This document shows positions 54,895 through 64,000 of a stretch of 64,000 nt of DNA, one piece after another. The position numbers and the translations under genes were made by a program. The notes under the pieces were generated by a model. That model made no database searches and was not told the DNA's origin. It worked only from the letters and a program-made list of their open reading frames with translations. Position 1 is the first letter of the stretch, and every line of letters starts with the position of its first letter. Source of the DNA: Trichobilharzia szidati (Eukaryota > Platyhelminthes > Trematoda > Strigeidida > Schistosomatidae); NCBI GenBank assembly GCA_944472155.2, contig OX235273.1, forward strand, positions 36,119,204-36,183,203, written 5' to 3'.

Positions 54895-55700
54895 CTGATG
54901 ATGAAACTACATCGATTGAGATGGCTAAGACATGTGTTGTGCATGCAGAGCCATCACCTTCCCTGTTGAGCAATGTAAGCTAACACAGGACTATGTCAGA
55001 AAAGAGTTAGGGATGGTTCATGAAGTCATTGACGATTAGTTTGAGCCACTTAAGGAAGTGTAACCTCCTGTCCTCAGGAGGCTAAGAACCAATGTATGGA
55101 AACAGTTGGTAATACAGCTAAAAGTCGTTGTCAGCTGGGTAGAGGCTTTCACTCTCTTTGATCCCCCATATCTATTCAATCATCTTTTTTTCATTTTTCT
55201 ATCCTCTTCCTTTATATTTCTGCGTATTATTATTGTTCTTTTTCGATTCTAATTTTTTCTGTGATAAAAGTGACTGATAGAGTTCAGCCTGAACCAAACA
55301 AAGGGTTAGACACATGACACTAGTTCCTGACTAGTGTCCAATACAGTCCTACAGGAGGTTAATCGCGAGCCCAAATAGCTCAGCGGTAACGTCTCTGACT
55401 GAAGTACTCGGTGACGCGGGTTTGAATCTTCTCAGGTGGGATATGAGTCACTTCAGGGTTGCAGATACACCTTGTTGACTGGTGGGTACCATGCATCGGG
55501 ATGGCACGCCACCTAGAATGGTAGGCACATTGCAAACTTGAATGGTAGAATTCCGTCTGCCCCAAAATAGGACTAAGCACATTACACTAGTTACTGACCA
55601 GTGTCCAGTTTCTCTTTGTGCATGTTTGTTTGCCATATGGATTGTGGAGATTGGAACTGCTACACTTCTGTGCAAAGTTCTTTACTAAAACTCAGTCAGT
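54895..55700 (+). mobile_element. Family B LINE 3' fragment split by SINE-C
   Basis: The left part has AACTACATCGATTGAGATGG, a LRHVLCMQSHHLP-type reading and AGAGGCTTTCACTCTC. The right part from 55609 resumes the 3' UTR (GTTTCTCTTTGTGC, TGTGCAAAGTTC). SINE-C at 55263-55608 lies between. Confidence 0.7.
55263..55608 (+). mobile_element. SINE-C copy nested in family B LINE
   Basis: Forward head CCCAAATAGCTCAGCGG and GGGTTTGAATCTTC. Flanks carry two same-orientation copies of the distal part (GACTGATAGAGTTCAGCC, GACACTAGTTCCTGACTAGTG at left; GAATGGTAGAATTCCGTCTG, CACTAGTTACTGACCAGTG at right). This copy lacks most of the stem II and GAAAC block. Confidence 0.7.
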
Positions 55701-55794
55701 TAGATGACGTATTCTATGATCTGAATAGATTTTTTCTGTTTTTCCAGATGAAATGGTGATGACTTTTCACCTTGAACTGTGTGCACTTTATTTT

Positions 55795-55872
55795 TTTTCC
55801 TTCACGTTCACAGTGGAACATAGAGCTTCAAGCTAGAGGCTTGAAGTTTCTGTAGCGGTGGTTAGGTGTGCA
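55795..55872 (-). mobile_element. SINE-A tail fragment, antisense
   Basis: CTTCACGTTCACAGTGGAAC followed by GCTTCAAGCTAGAGGCTTGA and TTTCTGTAGCGGTGG. Only the 3' end of the element is present. Confidence 0.7.
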
Positions 55873-56310
55873 CTTTATAAAAATGGTAAATTTCATTCAA
55901 CTCCTAACCTCCTCCTACTTTACAATGAATGAAAATGGCAAATGTAATTTATACGGTAGGCTAGGCTGTTCACTAAAGATCATAATTCATGTGGAGGGCA
56001 TTTAAACAGTATTGAAACACTGCTGGCATATATATATCTCAGTGTAGAACGAATTTATGAATGCATAAAGCATATAATACAGAGTAATGATAATAAAAAT
56101 ATTAATAACAAATCGAAATCGTAATTTGCAATTGTATTTCTCAATTAACACCTTTCGAGGTGAAATTTAATCGCAGTTTCCTTCAAGAAACCAAAATTAT
56201 TCAGATCACAGCTTGTGTGTAGCGTGTGCAATTTCTGTAGAGGTGTTTATTCCGCCGCATGATATATTCATATATAGTTGTATCCCTCACAAGAGCCTTT
56301 AATGTAAACT
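55873..56310. other. No gene recognised
   Basis: AT-rich unassigned DNA. Confidence 0.5.
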
Positions 56311-56323
56311 AATTCAGTATGCG

Positions 56324-56565
56324 TGCGTCGGTTGCACAGCGTATAGAGTGTTCACCGGCCACGCATGTGGCTGCAGGGTTTGATCATCGGCCACGGACGC
56401 ACTCCTTTACCTCACTAAGCCAGTAATAAGATTGGTAAAGAGGGAGGAAGGTTGGGCATATGATGCTAGCAACTCCATCCTGTAAAAGAATCACCACTGC
56501 TACAGAAACTTCAAGTCTCTAGCCTCAAGCCCTATGTGCCCCTGGAAACGTAAAAGAATGAAAAA
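56324..56565 (+). mobile_element. SINE-A copy, 13-bp TSD
   Basis: Head TGCGTCGGTTGCACAGCG, box B-like GGGTTTGATCATCGG, then CACTCCTTTACCTCACTAAG, and an A-rich tail after GTGCCCCTGGAAACG. Perfect AATTCAGTATGCG repeats at 56311-56323 and 56566-56578. The TSD overlaps the TGCG of the head by a few bases, so the exact left border is uncertain. Confidence 0.88.
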
Positions 56566-56578
56566 AATTCAGTATGCG

Positions 56579-57159
56579 CGCGAGTTCATCCAGTGGTCAC
56601 TTGTTATAATTGCACGAATAAAATAATGCGGAATACTAAGAAGTTTAAGGATTTTGATGGATGAAAATTCTGATAGCTCAGTGATTTAAGCAGGCCACCG
56701 TCATAGAAGCAAGTTTGATGTACACATATATGTATTGTCCTGAAACTTTATCCTATGATAACTGACCAATCAGAAACCATTTAAATGTATCTGTGTTTGA
56801 CACGGTGATCTTGGAAGATATCTACTCGATCACCAATTTATCTACGTATACATTCAAAACAACACATTTATGCGAACAATATTGTGTTTTCAATTAGATC
56901 TCACCAGGCTTATTTTTAATAAACATAACTTTACCAATAAAAATTCAAATATAAACCAATCATGGTGTTTTGTCTGTAGGATAATAAGATGGTGAATATA
57001 AATTGTGCAGTTAGTCATAATAATAGTAATGACAATAATAATACTGATGGTTTTATCAGTAACAAGGATGAAATTAGTGAGGTAACCTGCGATAACAAGA
57101 ATAACTAAAAACAGCATGATCAAACAAACAAATATTAGGGCAGAAGTAGTGGTCGATAA
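56579..57159. other. No gene recognised
   Basis: AT-rich, with ATA/AAT tracts near 57015-57045; the hydrophobic minus ORF at 56890-57123 has no motif. Confidence 0.5.
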
Positions 57160-57599
57160 AGGCTAGGAAAAACAAATGAACCGATTAAGTAATGCTAGAT
57201 TGTAAGGGAAGTAAATAAACTATGTTTTATTGAAGATGTGTTAAGATTAAGGGATGTTAAGAGAGGGGTCGGGAAAGTAAGCGGTTGTGGAGAAGTCATC
57301 AGTTGGTCAAGGGAGATAATGGCGGTACAGATTTCTTTTGAATGCATTGTTTAGGCTTAATAGTTCGAATGCCTATCGCCTGCCTCAGCTGCGTGCAGTA
57401 GACGAATACTAAGTCTATTGGAAAGACTCGGTGGGATACGATGAATTACTCTCGTTTTCTCCACTACATAACCATTATCAATTAAATATCACAAAATTGA
57501 GCTACGGATTGTTTTTGTCTGTCCTTTGTCAAACCACGATGGGAGATGTTCACTAACACGTTGGCTAATCTGCCTAGTATATTATATATGTCCAAACCA

Positions 57600-58534
57600 A
57601 GTTCACTTTTAACAGTTTGAAAAAATTTGTGCATTGGCTATATGATATTCATTATAATAAAGGTTTTTGTATTTCCCAATGAATGAAAAAGAAAACGATA
57701 TTGTTTTTACTGACGTTTCGCTATTTAATGCTGATAGTTTTATCAAAGTATTGTTAAACCAGAATTTACAAAATCTCAGCATATATATAACAAAGAGTTA
57801 AGAGGTAAGAAAATAGGACATATTGAAAGTCAGAATAACAATGAAAATCACTAAACCAAATAACAGAGGTAATAGTACATCTGTTATGGTATCAAAATAA
57901 AGTTTACTAACGTGATCATCGGTCGTCAGTATGGGGTCATTTTTCGTTGTCAAGTTGATCAATTGGTAAAGATAACAAAACCAGGTGTATATTGTTTGAT
58001 TTGATAAGTGTGTAAAATGATAAAAGCAGCGTGCGTTCACACAGTGAAATTGCTTATCACATTCCTGTTGACTTCATCATTTCATCGGGGACGGCAGGGT
58101 GTTGTAACCAGGTCAAATTTTGTTTTAGTCCATCATTCCCTTTCAAATAATTTGGATTCCATTTGATATGAAGTGCTTCTGATATTAGACTTTCTTTGTG
58201 ATTTCTGAAGTTTTTCTGGATTATTTCAATATTATCAAAATCAGTTTTGTGGCCTGATTCTATAGCGTGTAGATAGATCTATGGCTGATGATTTTTCAAG
58301 CTTTTCTAGTTCAACCGGATTTCTCGGTAGTCGAACAGAAGCTCTACGGTGTTCATTACTTCCGATTTTGATTTCTTGAGATGTTTGTGCAATGTATTTA
58401 GCATCACATTCCAAGCATTCTATTTTATAGACACAATTAGATAGAGAATCTTTAGGGATTCGGTCTTTTATATGGACAAGGTTGTTTCGTAGTGTGTCTG
58501 ATGTTTTGAAGAAAACTCCGAAGCCTGGTATATT
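57600..58534 (-). pseudogene. PLE-II fragment, GIY-YIG endonuclease
   Basis: Minus strand: GFGVFFKTSDTLRNNLVHIK, a DSLSNCVYKIECLECDAKYI segment (GIY-YIG), EIKIGSNEHRR, and after a frameshift near 58275 SGHKTDFDNIEII, NHKESLISEALHIKWNPNY. Ala replaces the usual Gly after KYI. The 3' UTR has a TAGCGAAACGTCAG motif near 57715. Confidence 0.8.
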
Positions 58535-58719
58535 TTTTTACTTTATTGTAGCTTGACTCCACACAGTATTTTTGATACAAGTATGGAATTTTCAGCTATG
58601 TGATATTCGTAGCCCAAATTTAGCAGGCTGACCACTGATGTCAAGTGTACGTCGGTTGGGGATCGAACCCCAGACCATGTGCACGGTCACCGAGCGTCCT
58701 AACCTCTGTGCCACCGACG
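58535..58719 (-). mobile_element. SINE-A head with alternative tail, antisense
   Basis: Minus strand: CGTCGGTGGCACAGAGG, box B GGGGTTCGATCCCC, then the second tail (GGTCAGCCTGC, AATTTGGGCTACGAATATC, GTGTGGAGTCAAGCTAC). It abuts the PLE-II at its 3' side and the PLE-I at its 5' side. Confidence 0.8.
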
Positions 58720-59291
58720 GATAGTAATACGCCCAACATAATTGTGACAACACGTGCAGTTGAATTGATAAATGCATATAGATGTGGCAAAACTATCTAG
58801 CTTATCCTTCATTTACATTCGAATTATTCGTCGGCTAGAGAATGAAAAACATAATTTTGCTACGTAAAACGTTCTTGGTATACTCCAGGAAAGTCTCTGG
58901 AATAAAATCTCACTTGATAATTCACAATTATTAAAAAAAACGGTTGAAGCGAAGAAAATTTTCTTCTCAACGAAGTCATCAACTAGGCTGTACATTCCAT
59001 GTATTTATATTAAATATGTGAGAAAGTTCCAGAATTATTTCTCGTCAGAGGTGTAATAAACAGAAGATAGGTAGTAGCACTATTCTAGAAGTATTGTATT
59101 TCAGGTCAAAGGTCAAATTCACAATTAAATTGTAACTTAATAAACAGCTCCTCAGTTAAACCAACCAGCTCAGAGAACACAACTAATTGCAAATAGAGGT
59201 TGTTTTATTTTTGTTTACATTGTAAAAGTGTCATCACTCTTTCTTCCCCTCCCATTTATTTTGTTGTTTAAAACTGTTTTTCTCTCTCTAG

Positions 59292-59949
59292 GCACGTGAA
59301 GAAATACGCATTCTGGAGACACTAAGAGATATGCGTGAATCCTATGGGAATGGAACAAAAAATCGTTATGATTTTCCTGTGATACACTTATATGAATATT
59401 TTACATTTCGTAAACATATTTGTATGACATTTGAACTGCTCAATATTAATTTATATGATCTGCTCAAGTTGAATAAATTTACTGGCCTTCCAAGAGATCG
59501 TGTTCGACGTATCTGTTTTCAAGTATTAAAAGCATTACAATTTATTCAAAAGGCAGGTATTATACATTGTGATTTAAAACCAGAGAATGTACTACTTGTA
59601 TGGCCACAATCACCAGAAAGTGAGAACAATTCGACTACCACTCATAATAATCCTCATAATCATAACCATCATTCTGGTTATCAACAAAAGTATCAAAATC
59701 ATTCAAATAATAATAGTAATAATAACAATGATTCAGTATCAAATTTACGTTCAACTTATTATAGTGGTGCAGAACAAAAAGATTATGTAAAGTTAATTGA
59801 TTTTGGATCAAGTTGTTTTCGTAAAGGTCAACCCTATCCGTATATTCAGTCAAGATTTTATCGTGCACCAGAAATTCTACTTCGTCTAGGTTATGATGAA
59901 GCAATTGATACTTGGAGTTTTGGTTGTCTTATCGCTGAGCTAATCAATG
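59292..59949 (+). CDS. DYRK class II kinase, main catalytic exon
   Basis: Starts after TTTCTCTCTCTAG and ends one base into a Gly codon before GTAAGT. It codes residues 131-349 of the visible protein: AREEIRILE (Glu134, helix C), HICMTFELLNINLYDLL (hinge region), HCDLKPEN (Asp224; HCD in place of HRD is typical of DYRKs), LIDFGSSC (DFG at 300-302), YPYIQSRFYRAPE (the YxY activation-loop motif, Tyr314 being the expected autophosphorylated residue, then APE at 322-324) and IDTWSFGCLIAEL. An insert of about 60 residues (about 233-294) rich in Asn and His, with Ser/Thr, separates the catalytic loop strand from DFG; other DYRKs have a few residues there. All catalytic residues are present, so the kinase is probably active. 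By family knowledge it phosphorylates Ser/Thr of substrates after Tyr autophosphorylation during folding. Confidence 0.97.
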
Positions 59950-60139
59950 GTAAGTTAGCCAGTTTTTGTGCCTTTTTTTAAAAAAACTTCTCTCTTGTTT
60001 AAAACAATTTGTCCCTTTTATAAATCTGGATAGCGTTATAAGAAGACGGAGATTATCTGAAAAGGTATGTGTTGTATTTGCGCTATACATTTCGACCAAT
60101 CTGATCACACATTTACTTGTCAAGTCGATATATATGAAA

Positions 60140-60790
60140 AAAAACTAAGGGCAATTAAATTAAACAAGTGAAAAAGAAAGGATTTAAGAATGATTAACAC
60201 AACGTTTAGTAATCCAATCAAATAAGGATTACCAAGGTAGGTTAAGAGTAATAATAAACTGTTTTTGAATACACAGGGGGGGGGGGGCTTAAGTTTATGA
60301 ATAGCTATAGCCTCAGCGTATTTCAGTAAGCGCCCTTGACCGTTTTTATAGATGACCTTAAAGGCTGAGTTAACATCAATCTTATGGTTCATCTCGATTA
60401 GGTGTTTAGCTATAGACGAAGTTGGTAGTCCGACACCTACATCTATTAGTTTTTCATAGTTCATTTGTTTTTCTAGCCATTTTGGGATATGCTCTCCCAC
60501 CCTCACATGCAAAGTGCGATTACTCCTCCCTATGCTTTCAACAGTGCCATCGCCAGGCATCTCCTTGACACGGGTCATGAGGTAGACGTCACAAAATCGT
60601 TCAAAATTATCAATAGGCAAAAGAGCACAATTCTTCTCAAGTTTGCTGAAGCGCCTGAAACCTGATTTATGCATCCAGAAAGAAGCGGTTATCAGTTTTT
60701 CTTTTCCCTGGTAACTGGATATTTTCATCGCTCTTTCATCTGAATGTGTAGTGCCGAAAATTTCCATTTGAGTATGATCATTATTGTTCG
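60140..60790 (-). pseudogene. PLE-I-like fragment with GIY-YIG remnant
   Basis: The long minus frame contains SIGRSNRTLHVRVGEHIPKW, SSIAKHLIEMNHKIDVNSAF, KVIYKNG and YAEAIAIHKLKPPPPC. These fit the GIY-YIG domain from just after the YIG motif to the C-terminal Glu and the CVQKK-like end. A run of 12 G's on the plus strand (60276-60287) replaces the usual Pro/Leu-Cys codons. The upstream part is not recognisable. Confidence 0.8.
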
Positions 60791-60799
60791 GAATAGTGT

Positions 60800-60806
60800 T
60801 TAATAT

Positions 60807-60846
<40 letters not shown>
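60800..60846. repeat. (TA)n microsatellite
   Basis: About 23 TA dinucleotides; on the minus strand it adds a Tyr/Ile run to the PLE frame. Confidence 0.95.
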
Positions 60847-60850
<4 letters not shown>

Positions 60851-61089
60851 CTTGATGCATACAGGGATTGATTGATTTTTGTTTAAAAATGAACTCTGTG
60901 CAAGTATTTTCAGATTGTTTCTGCAGATTTATTTAATAGTGACTTTAGCCTAGAGGCAGCTGATGAGAAGGCAGCGAAATAAGTGTTTGTACCACTTTTT
61001 TCTCCAAAAACTGTAGTTCTTGCTTTATTCAAATTCGTTAAGGGGAATAAATGTATGAAATTCCGGTCAGTTGGTCAGTGGATCAAGAT

Positions 61090-61275
61090 AAATCACACCT
61101 ATCGAGATCGAGGTAACCAAGTGACATCACTAGCTGTTATACGGGATGGGAATTTCATCCCATTGGGGATTCATCAGCTGGTGAATGTGCCTTTATTCCC
61201 AAATTGGGTGATGGTGTTCGGAGTTTGAGTCTCAGTTGGAGCATAGTCACTCACTGAGGATTGCAAGTACATTTA
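61090..61275 (+). repeat. Degenerate Sm-alpha-like SINE
   Basis: GTTCGGAGTTTGAGTCTCAG (box B region), then CATAGTCACTCACTGAGG and CAAGTACATTTAGCTGAAGA follow the Sm-alpha order up to the ribozyme start. The copy breaks off before stem II. Confidence 0.5.
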
Positions 61276-61329
61276 GCTGAAGAAGAGAGAAACAAAACAG
61301 CACAAAAAAAGAAAGGAAGAAAACGTTGT

Positions 61330-62160
61330 ATCTATAAATGATATGAGTTGGAAAGAAGAGATTCAAATTGTTCTACCGACTATTTAATAAGTTATAAGTT
61401 TCACGCCTATTGCTTTCTTTATCACGCAGAACACGAGCTAAGTAGAGTATGGTTGAGTTTTTGTACTTGCTGGTGCGAGCGTATAGTTTCCCATATAGGC
61501 TTCTGGTTTTACCTGATGAGATGCAAGGGGAGAGCTGTGAATGAAGAGGGTGGTGTGAGTTAGATAGAATGGATTTAGCCCATTTTTCACATGAGTCCAA
61601 GTGCCTGTCGACCAGAATATTAACAGGCTGGTTACGTGGCACGTTGCTTACCGTGCTGACAACCTTTAACACCCTGCGTAATAAGATATAGTCCTTCTTC
61701 AGTAGCCCTGGAAAAACTAAGGGGGGGGGGACAATAGAGTATAATAGGCAGGATGCAGGAGTTAACGAATCGTAGGAGTAAGGGTTGGGTTATTCCAGAA
61801 TGTCTTAACTTCTTGATGTAGGAGGTAAGACGGAATATTTTCTTAGCAATCATCAAGATATGAGACGACCAGGAAAGATCAGCAGATAGAATGAAGCCAA
61901 GATATTTAATTGTCGACTTGGTCTCTGTTTCAGTGCCATCTATGTTGCACACCTCGTGAGTGCTGACCAGTTTGTTTAGGTCAGATTTATGCCTGAAGGT
62001 GAAATTGACTGTTTGGCATTTAGAGGGATTTAAGGCAAGACCGTTTCCCTTGGACCACAGGCTTATTTCTGATAAAAGCCATTTAGTTTAGAGCAGTCAC
62101 TTTGACATTTGACAGGCAAAGATACAGTCAGATCGTCAGCATATTTAACAAAATTAATGT
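61330..62160 (-). pseudogene. CR1/Jockey-like LINE (family J), RT end and C-terminus
   Basis: Minus strand: NDINFVKYADDLTVSLPVK (RT motif YADD) at 62155-62100, then frames with STIKYLGFILSADLSWSSH, SYIKKLRHSGITQPLLLRF, a poly-C-interrupted PIILYC segment, SCEKWAKSILSNSHHPLHS and KLYARTSKYKN. It is 5'-truncated, joined to an RTE at about 62200, with several frameshifts. Confidence 0.85.
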
Positions 62161-62760
62161 CATTTGAAGATGGTAAGTCATGAAGAAAGAACGAAAGAAA
62201 AGAGAAGTGGGGAGAGTACAGCAGAGTACAGCACAGAATGTCTGTTTTCTTTTCCCAATTTTGCCTGGTTTCCACATGCCCATCTGTGCCATCTGTATTT
62301 GAAACGATGCTGCCTTCATAAATGAAAGCGACGACTTTCTTGTAGATTCCTCCCCTTCATAGTGATTCGTTGCTGTTGGTGCTGGTGAATGGGGTATCTT
62401 CGTCACCTTTGTCTTTTCTATGTTCACTTGAAGTCTTGTGTTTTTTGGCAGCCTCTTCTGCTTACTTGTTGTTTTTTATTCATAGATCTCCTAGTTTGCG
62501 TTACACCAGGCATAAATCTTCGTCGAAGTCCAAATCTTCTGGGTTTTTCTTGTCGGTCCAGCTTATACCTCTGTTCTTGCTCCACATGTCCTGTTGCTTG
62601 GCCCAGTGTGCCGCAATCAGGAATGTCATCAGTCTTAGAAGACAGCCTTGTCATACACCTGTCTTCATTTCAAAGGCTTCAATGAGTTCCTCTTTAGGAA
62701 TCACTTGACACGTGGCATTATCATATAGCTGTTGAATGAAGTTGATATAAAGGTTTGTAG
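62161..62760 (-). pseudogene. RTE-like LINE fragment, RT palm to YLGS
   Basis: Minus strand: LYDNATCQVIPKEELIEAFE, a GCLLRLMTFLIA segment, a PEDLDFDEDLC segment (expected LEDLDFADD), then EHRKDKGDEDTP-type linker, and a decayed region near 62300. The RT catalytic motif is damaged (FADD to FDED). Confidence 0.75.
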
Positions 62761-63290
62761 CATTTGGACTCCTTATTATTGAAGCTAATTCAAATTACTA
62801 CTATTTATTGGTAATAAGTAGTATAAATTTATCGTGTAAAACATGTAAATGTTCATCAAGGAAGTAGTCGCTGGAATAGCTAGAAAATGTCGATCCTGAA
62901 AACTGTACATCCTGACTTTCCTTGCGTCGGTCCTTAGTCGGTAGCATGATTTTAATACGGATTCAATTCCAATAACCAATTCAAACAGGTCGTGTGCCTT
63001 AGGCAGTTGCCCCTTGGGCTCTCTGGTCACGCAAAACCGGTGCTGTTTCTGTTTTTTAGGTGCTCCAAGAAAAATTCAACCTTCATTGTTTGAGTAACCG
63101 ATACAACCGCCCACAAGCTTCTGACCAACGCTTACCTTTTCCATTCTAGTGCTCCACTACTAGCTACCACTAAGTATACAAGTAATTTATGTGTCCTCCC
63201 ACTGAAATTATCAGTCATTTCAGGCAGTGTAAGACTTTTCCCGGAGGTAACTAGAAGTCGTATCGCTTATGTTCAGTTTGTTCATAATTT
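62761..63290. other. No gene recognised
   Basis: No repeat or motif is recognised; the minus ORF at 62785-63030 is unsupported. Confidence 0.45.
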
Positions 63291-63299
63291 TTATTTCAA

Positions 63300-63610
63300 G
63301 TTCGATCACGGATTGATGTTAGCTAGAAAACTATCGTAAACTAGCACGAAGTACTGGACAGCTGTTTCGTCCTAGCCTGGGACTCTTCATCAGTACGTAC
63401 CCACGACCTCACCTAGGATTGAACCTGGGACCTTCAGGTTAAGAGTCTAGGCTTGCAAACTGATAGAGGTTAGAATTCATGGGTCATAGGATCGGGTTTT
63501 GGGTGCGTATTGCTGAAGAATCCCAGACTAAGGTAAAGCAGCTGTCCAGTACTCCGTGCTGGCTCTCAACGTTTCTCTAACTGACATCAATCTGTGATCA
63601 AACTTGAAAT
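63300..63610. repeat. SINE-D inverted pair
   Basis: Antisense part 63300-63445: stem I GTACTG and CAGTAC intact, stem II GTCCCAGGCTAGGAC, GAAACAGCTGTC, core ATGAAGA (C3 to A). Forward part 63450-63610: GTATTG, CTGAAGA, ATCCCAGACTAAGGT, a shifted AAAGC, CAGCTGTC, CAGTAC. Neither half has all core bases. Confidence 0.8.
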
Positions 63611-63737
63611 AAATCACATCCCTGCAGACAAACTTTTGAAAAAAAATAATCTCTGTGTTGCAATGGTGGATTACTTCTCTCACTGACTGACTGGCTGGGT
63701 GACACTCGTTTACTTTTTATTTGTTTTTACTTGTTAG

Positions 63738-64000
63738 GCTTACCCTTATTCCCCGGAGAAGATGAAGCTGATCAAATGGCATGTATTATGGAAGTCCTCG
63801 GTCTACCGCATCCAACACTATTACGTCATTCATCACAAATCGATCGTTACTTTATTGAATATAAATGTGATAAATTGAAACCGTCAACACTGGAGGCGTA
63901 TGATAAAATAGGCGTAAGAGTGAATAAAGACTCTGTCTACCTACCACGTTATTGTTCAATTCGTTATTCAATGGTTGACAATTCACCACAACTGTTACCA
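63738..64000 (+). CDS. DYRK class II kinase, C-lobe exon, cut by the window edge
   Basis: The acceptor CTTGTTAG is followed by GC, completing the Gly codon split by the intron. It codes residues 350-437: GLPLFPGEDEADQMACIMEV (typical DYRK2/4 C-lobe segment after helix F), LGLPHPTLL, then KDSVYLPRYCSIRYSMVDN (the PRYC motif of class II DYRKs). The frame is open to base 64000, which is also a codon end. The rest of the C-lobe lies to the right. Confidence 0.96.

Larger units (their letters stand above)
57160..59110 (-). pseudogene. PLE-I split inside its GIY-YIG domain
   Basis: The 5' half on the minus strand (59110-58720) has a terminal sequence (AACTAGGCTGTACATTCC in plus), ELSSEILFQRLSWSIPRTF, FSSRRIIRM, and a frame-shifted CIYQFNCTC segment ending near YVGRIT. 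The 3' half (57590-57160) resumes with TRQISQRVSEHLPSW and a decayed endonuclease C-terminus. 58719-57591 is inserted DNA (SINE plus PLE-II). RT is missing: the terminal sequence joins directly to the linker. Confidence 0.75.
34477..59291 (+). other. Intron of the DYRK gene, 24.8 kb
   Basis: GTTAGT donor, and a TTTCTCTCTCTAG acceptor with a strong pyrimidine tract. The protein frame joins exactly across it (RQ to AREEIRILE). It is filled with nested retroelements, which explains its length. Confidence 0.9.
59950..63737 (+). other. Intron of the DYRK gene, 3.8 kb
   Basis: GTAAGT donor, acceptor CTTGTTAG. The split Gly codon (G + GC) rejoins in phase. Filled with PLE, family J, RTE and SINE-D sequences. 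Confidence 0.9.

Noticed and set aside
60120..60860. Host gene of 246 codons in the kinase intron
   Set aside because: The frame includes a (TA)n microsatellite at its start and a recognisable GIY-YIG remnant of a PLE; the tail is UTR-like.
1..64000. CRISPR array, bacterial operon or prophage
   Set aside because: Splice sites, LINEs, SINEs and PLEs show a eukaryotic nuclear region; the regular repeats seen are microsatellites or retroelements.

Overview
The window reads as AT-rich, repeat-saturated nuclear DNA of a blood fluke (genus Schistosoma). The clues are Sm-alpha-type SINEs with a hammerhead core, RTE/SR2-like and CR1/Jockey-like non-LTR retrotransposon fragments, many Penelope-like elements (PLEs) with GIY-YIG endonucleases, and long introns full of nested repeats. 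The species cannot be fixed from the sequence alone.

One protein-coding gene of the host is convincing: a class II DYRK (DYRK2/3/4-type) dual-specificity protein kinase on the + strand. Four exons join in phase: 27871-28063, 34280-34476, 59292-59949 and 63738-64000. The introns are 6.2, 24.8 and 3.8 kb. The 5' end of the gene is not found upstream of 27871, and the kinase domain runs off the right edge, so the 437 residues seen are an internal part. The visible catalytic motifs are intact, and the kinase domain carries an Asn/His-rich insert of about 60 residues.

Everything else recognisable is mobile DNA or simple repeat. 1-27.8 kb: RTE-like fragments on both strands, several nested in each other with target-site duplications (TSDs); two Sm-alpha copies in an inverted pair; a U6 snRNA/SINE chimera; PLE fragments; telomere-like repeats inside an inverted-repeat element. 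Intron 28.1-34.3 kb: a PLE inserted in an RTE copy, SINE pairs, and a tandem repeat split by another PLE. Intron 34.5-59.3 kb: the most complete PLE (46.2-48.8 kb, broken by two frameshifts and a lost catalytic Asp), a PLE with a 5' inversion, an RTE/PLE/RTE nest, and a nearly perfect 220-bp-arm inverted repeat. Intron 59.9-63.7 kb: PLE, CR1/Jockey and RTE fragments.

Labels used below (mine): SINE-A, tRNA-like head starting TGCGTCGGTGGCAC; SINE-C, head with TAGCTCAGTGGTA; SINE-D, head with TGGCTTAATGG; family B, a second non-LTR lineage; family J, CR1/Jockey-like; PLE-I and PLE-II, two Penelope lineages. The most interesting structure is not a protein: SINE-D carries, directly after its tRNA-like head, a module that fits the hammerhead ribozyme core and has the same architecture as Sm-alpha. 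SINE-C keeps a decayed version, and PLE-II ends show a further candidate with a compensatory pair change. SINE-A instead shares its 3' end with the RTE-like LINE, suggesting a SINE/LINE partnership. All family names rest on motif reading by eye; no search was run.
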